Positions 6,464 through 8,440 of a stretch of 8,440 nt of DNA are shown piece by piece. A program made the translations under genes and the position numbers. This DNA comes from an uncultured beta proteobacterium. Its GTDB lineage: Bacteria; Pseudomonadota; Gammaproteobacteria; Burkholderiales; Burkholderiaceae. Location of the stretch: positions 1 through 8,440 of the forward strand of contig CAIYZI010000523.1 of the NCBI GenBank assembly GCA_903930665.1, given 5' to 3'. The number at the start of each line of letters is the position of its first letter. Position 1 is the first letter of the stretch. Under the pieces are notes generated by a model. The model saw only the letters and a program-made list of their open reading frames with translations, was not told where the DNA came from and did not search any database.

Positions 6464-7639
6464 ATGCTCATTCAATTTTTCCTGAATCTAAAAGAGGCCA
6501 AGGTGCCTGTTTCCGTTCGAGAATTTTTAACCCTACTTGAAGCTTTAAAAGTTGGAGTGATTGAGCCCTCCATTGATGAGTTTTATCAATTGGCACGCAT
6601 GACCTTGGTTAAGGATGAGCAACACTTTGATCGCTTTGACCAAGTCTTTGGAGCATATTTCAATGGCGTTGAACAAATCATCGCCTTGCAAGCAGACATT
6701 CCTTTAGATTGGCTGGAGAAAAAACTTCAACGCGTACTAACACCTGAAGAAAAAGCTGCACTCCAAAAATTAGGTGGTCCTGAGGCGCTTAAAAAGCGTC
6801 TTGAAGAGCTTCTGAAAGAGCAAAGAGAATGGCATGGTGGTGGCAATAAATGGATTGGAGCTGGCGGCTCCTCACCTTTTGGTCATAGTGGCTACCACCC
6901 TGAAGGCATTCGGATTGGCGGTGAAAGTGCTGGTAATCGCACCGCAATTAAAGTGTGGGAGGCTCGAGAGTTTAAAGACTACGACAGTAATCTTGCTCTC
7001 GGGACGCGCAATATTAAGGTTGCCCTGCGTCGTCTACGTCGTTTTGCACGTGAAGGCTCCATCCTTGAATTGGATTTAGATAAAACGATTCACTTCACCG
7101 CGGCTAATGCTGGCATGCTCGATATTCAAATGCGACCCGAGCGCCACAATCAGGTGAAAGTTTTACTCTTGATGGATGTAGGTGGATCGATGGATGATCA
7201 TATTCAAAGAATCGCTGAATTATTTTCAGCAGCAAAAGCAGAGTTCAAACACTTAGAGCATTACTATTTTCACAACTGCGTTTATGAAAACCTATGGCAA
7301 AGTAACCGACGCCGCAAGGATCAGGTTACGCAAACTCAGGACATCATCAATAAATATGGTCCTGATTACAAATTAATCTTTGTTGGCGATGCAACCATGT
7401 CTCCTTATGAGATATTGAGTCCCAATGGATCCGTCGAATACAGCAATAAAGAATCCGGCGCTACATGGATTAATCGATTAATAGATCACTTTCCGCACTT
7501 TGCCTGGCTAAACCCAGAGCCAGAGGCGGTATGGCAATATCGTCAGTCAATCGATATCATGCAAGGCCTTATGAAAGACCGAATGTATCCCGTCACCTTA
7601 AATGGATTAGAGCAAGCCATGCGTCAGCTTTCCAAGTAA
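6464..7639 (+). CDS. VWA-domain protein, CoxE-like, partner of the MoxR ATPase
   Basis: A cytoplasmic protein of 391 aa with no signal peptide or membrane segment. The N-terminal part (1-125) is helical and ends in a charged stretch EEKAALQKLGGPEALKKRLEELLKEQ. A glycine-rich linker (about 125-157, GGGNKWIGAGGSSPFGHSG) follows. The C-terminal VWA domain starts near 230 with VKVLLLMDVGGSMDDH. Its MIDAS motif reads D238-V-G-G-S242, with Gly in place of the first Ser of DxSxS, as in the CoxE-like subgroup. A later metal-site Asp is likely Asp309 in FVGDATMSPYEI. The start lies 2 bases after the ATPase stop with no clear ribosome site, so translation is probably coupled. By family knowledge the VWA protein acts as substrate adaptor for the MoxR ATPase. 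The client here is unknown. Confidence 0.92.
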   Translation: MLIQFFLNLKEAKVPVSVREFLTLLEALKVGVIEPSIDEFYQLARMTLVKDEQHFDRFDQVFGAYFNGVEQIIALQADIPLDWLEKKLQRVLTPEEKAALQKLGGPEALKKRLEELLKEQREWHGGGNKWIGAGGSSPFGHSGYHPEGIRIGGESAGNRTAIKVWEAREFKDYDSNLALGTRNIKVALRRLRRFAREGSILELDLDKTIHFTAANAGMLDIQMRPERHNQVKVLLLMDVGGSMDDHIQRIAELFSAAKAEFKHLEHYYFHNCVYENLWQSNRRRKDQVTQTQDIINKYGPDYKLIFVGDATMSPYEILSPNGSVEYSNKESGATWINRLIDHFPHFAWLNPEPEAVWQYRQSIDIMQGLMKDRMYPVTLNGLEQAMRQLSK

Positions 7640-7671
7640 GCCAGTAAGATAAAGGCATCCTATCAGTAAAA

Positions 7672-7689
7672 CCCTTAATTCCCTTAATT
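7672..7689. repeat. Tandem 9-bp duplication CCCTTAATT
   Basis: CCCTTAATT occurs at 7672-7680 and again at 7681-7689, in the 69-base gap before the RidA-family gene. It looks like a simple slippage duplication. No function is evident. Confidence 0.8.
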
Positions 7690-7708
7690 ACATTTTTAGA
7701 GAAACACG

Positions 7709-8167
7709 ATGAGCACAACTATTGCAGAACGCCTTAAAAATCTTGGTATTGATTTACCTCCTCCAGGTCCACCCGCAGCAGCCTATATCATGGCAGCCAC
7801 AACTGGAAATACAGTTTTTCTATCAGGTCATATTGCCAAGCAAGATGGCAAGCCTTGGGTTGGTAAGTTGGGTAAAGACATGGACACCGAAACTGGTAAA
7901 GCTGCAGCCAGATCAATCGCGATCGATTTAATTGCAACTCTCCAAAACCATTTGGGCTCACTAGATAAAGTTAAACGCATTGTTAAGGTCATGGGCTTAG
8001 TGAATTCTTCACTCGAATATACCGAGCAACACCTAGTGATAAATGGCTGCTCTGAATTACTCTTTGAAGTATTTGGCGATGCTGGAAAACATGCTCGTAG
8101 CGCTTTTGGTGTATCGCAAATTCCTTTGGGCGCTTGTGTTGAAATTGAATTGATTGCGGAAATTTAA
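7709..8167 (+). CDS. RidA/YjgF-family protein
   Basis: A small cytoplasmic protein of 152 aa, likely a trimer. Canonical RidA hydrolyses reactive enamine/imine intermediates from amino-acid dehydration. This one belongs to a longer subfamily with an N-terminal extension (IAERLKNLGIDLPPPGPPAAAY) often seen in uncharacterised relatives. Signatures are TVFLSGHIA at 35-43, ARSIAIDLIATLQNHLGSLDKVKRIVKVMGLVNS at 67-100 and the C-terminal HARSAFGVSQIPLGACVEIE. Arg130 and Glu145 align by spacing with the catalytic Arg105 and Glu120 of E. coli RidA, so deaminase-type chemistry is possible. The ATG at 7709 follows a weak AGAGA. It lies 69 bases after the VWA gene and just before a strong terminator, so it may be read from the MoxR promoter or have its own. 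A functional link to the upstream genes is not shown. Confidence 0.93.
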   Translation: MSTTIAERLKNLGIDLPPPGPPAAAYIMAATTGNTVFLSGHIAKQDGKPWVGKLGKDMDTETGKAAARSIAIDLIATLQNHLGSLDKVKRIVKVMGLVNSSLEYTEQHLVINGCSELLFEVFGDAGKHARSAFGVSQIPLGACVEIELIAEI

Positions 8168-8194
8168 ATCCCAGGCTTTATTTAGTAACGTTTC

Positions 8195-8238
8195 AAACAA
8201 AAAAACCCGGTTAGATAAATAACCGGGTTTTTTTGTTT
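8195..8238. terminator. Strong bidirectional intrinsic terminator
   Basis: A perfect 19-bp stem (8195-8213 with 8220-8238) around the 6-base loop GATAAA. The GC core ACCCGGT is flanked by an A-run on the left and a T-run on the right, so transcripts from either strand get a hairpin followed by U residues. It separates the plus-strand RidA gene from the convergent minus-strand gene to the right. Confidence 0.9.
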
Positions 8239-8260
8239 TAAGGCTCAATGAAATTTTATT

Positions 8261-8280
8261 TAATTCGCTTTAATTCGCTT
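8261..8280. repeat. Tandem 10-bp duplication at the stop of the last gene
   Basis: TAATTCGCTT is present twice in a row. The right copy contains most of the last codons and stop of the minus-strand gene. The left copy is its duplicate just beyond the stop, so the reading frame is not changed. Confidence 0.8.
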
Positions 8281-8440
8281 TCAACTTCGCATCCTTTAAA
8301 CGCGGCTCAACAAAGTGGCCCTTACGCGCACGGTTACCTGCAAATGATTTTAAGGTCTTCGAATCTAAAGTTAACTCTGTTGGCTTGCCAGCGCGTCCTG
8401 CACCAAAGTAAGTAGCGCCATCAGCGCCTACGGCAATCGC
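8270..8440 (-). CDS. C-terminal end of a gene, probably DNA topoisomerase IV subunit A
   Basis: My own translation of the minus strand gives 56 residues to a TAA at 8272-8270. The frame is open to the right edge, so this is only the C-terminus. Residues visible include AIAVGADGATYFGAGRAGKPTEL and then FAGNRARKGHFVEPRLKDAK at the end. The AGK-P-x-x-L-T-L and RARKG pattern resembles the last beta-blade and basic tail of betaproteobacterial ParC (topoisomerase IV subunit A), which decatenates daughter chromosomes. Little of the protein is visible and I could not search, so the product is tentative. That it is a coding C-terminus is well supported by the open frame and the terminator after it. 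Confidence 0.5.
   Translation of the reverse strand, partial: AIAVGADGATYFGAGRAGKPTELTLDSKTLKSFAGNRARKGHFVEPRLKDAKLKAN

Noticed and set aside
6834..7931. Plus-strand frames at 6834-7079 and 7722-7931
   Set aside because: Both are frame-shifted shadows of the VWA and RidA-family genes.
8057..8248. Minus-strand open frame over the RidA end and the terminator
   Set aside because: It would run through the strong terminator hairpin and is antisense to conserved RidA residues.

Overview
The window looks like ordinary core chromosome of a betaproteobacterium. Moderate-to-low GC, the protein sequences and the gene order suggest a Burkholderiaceae member such as Polynucleobacter. That placement is inferred by eye and was not searched. 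There are no mobile elements, RNA genes or CRISPR arrays, and no gene-free stretch longer than about 160 bases.

Positions 1-3904 (minus strand) carry a propionyl-CoA to succinyl-CoA operon, transcribed right to left: methylmalonyl-CoA mutase (single chain, 728 aa), its G-protein chaperone MeaB, and the beta (carboxyltransferase) subunit of propionyl-CoA carboxylase. The last gene runs off the left edge. The carboxylase makes methylmalonyl-CoA, the B12-dependent mutase turns it into succinyl-CoA, and MeaB protects and loads the mutase cofactor. The biotin-carrying alpha subunit and an epimerase are not in the window. A GntR/FCD regulator (4001-4639, plus) is divergent from the operon. The 96-base spacer holds two TGTnnACA dyads one helical turn apart and a third inverted repeat, so this is a probable local control point.

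Positions 4651-5450 hold a perfect hairpin, probably a shared terminator, followed by two small exported monohaem c-type cytochromes on the minus strand in tandem. A perfect FNR/Anr-type box lies just upstream of the first cytochrome.

Positions 5607-7639 (plus strand) hold a MoxR-type AAA+ ATPase and a CoxE-like von Willebrand A protein separated by only 2 bases. Such pairs usually act as a chaperone for metalloenzyme or complex maturation. They are followed by a RidA/YjgF-family protein (7709-8167), a strong bidirectional terminator with a 19-bp stem, and the C-terminal end of a minus-strand gene that most resembles topoisomerase IV subunit A (ParC).

I see no clearly new biological system. 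The points most worth following are the architecture of the gntR/mutase spacer, including an apparently leaderless regulator mRNA, the placement of the FNR-like box, and the uncharacterised cytochrome pair beside the MoxR/VWA pair.
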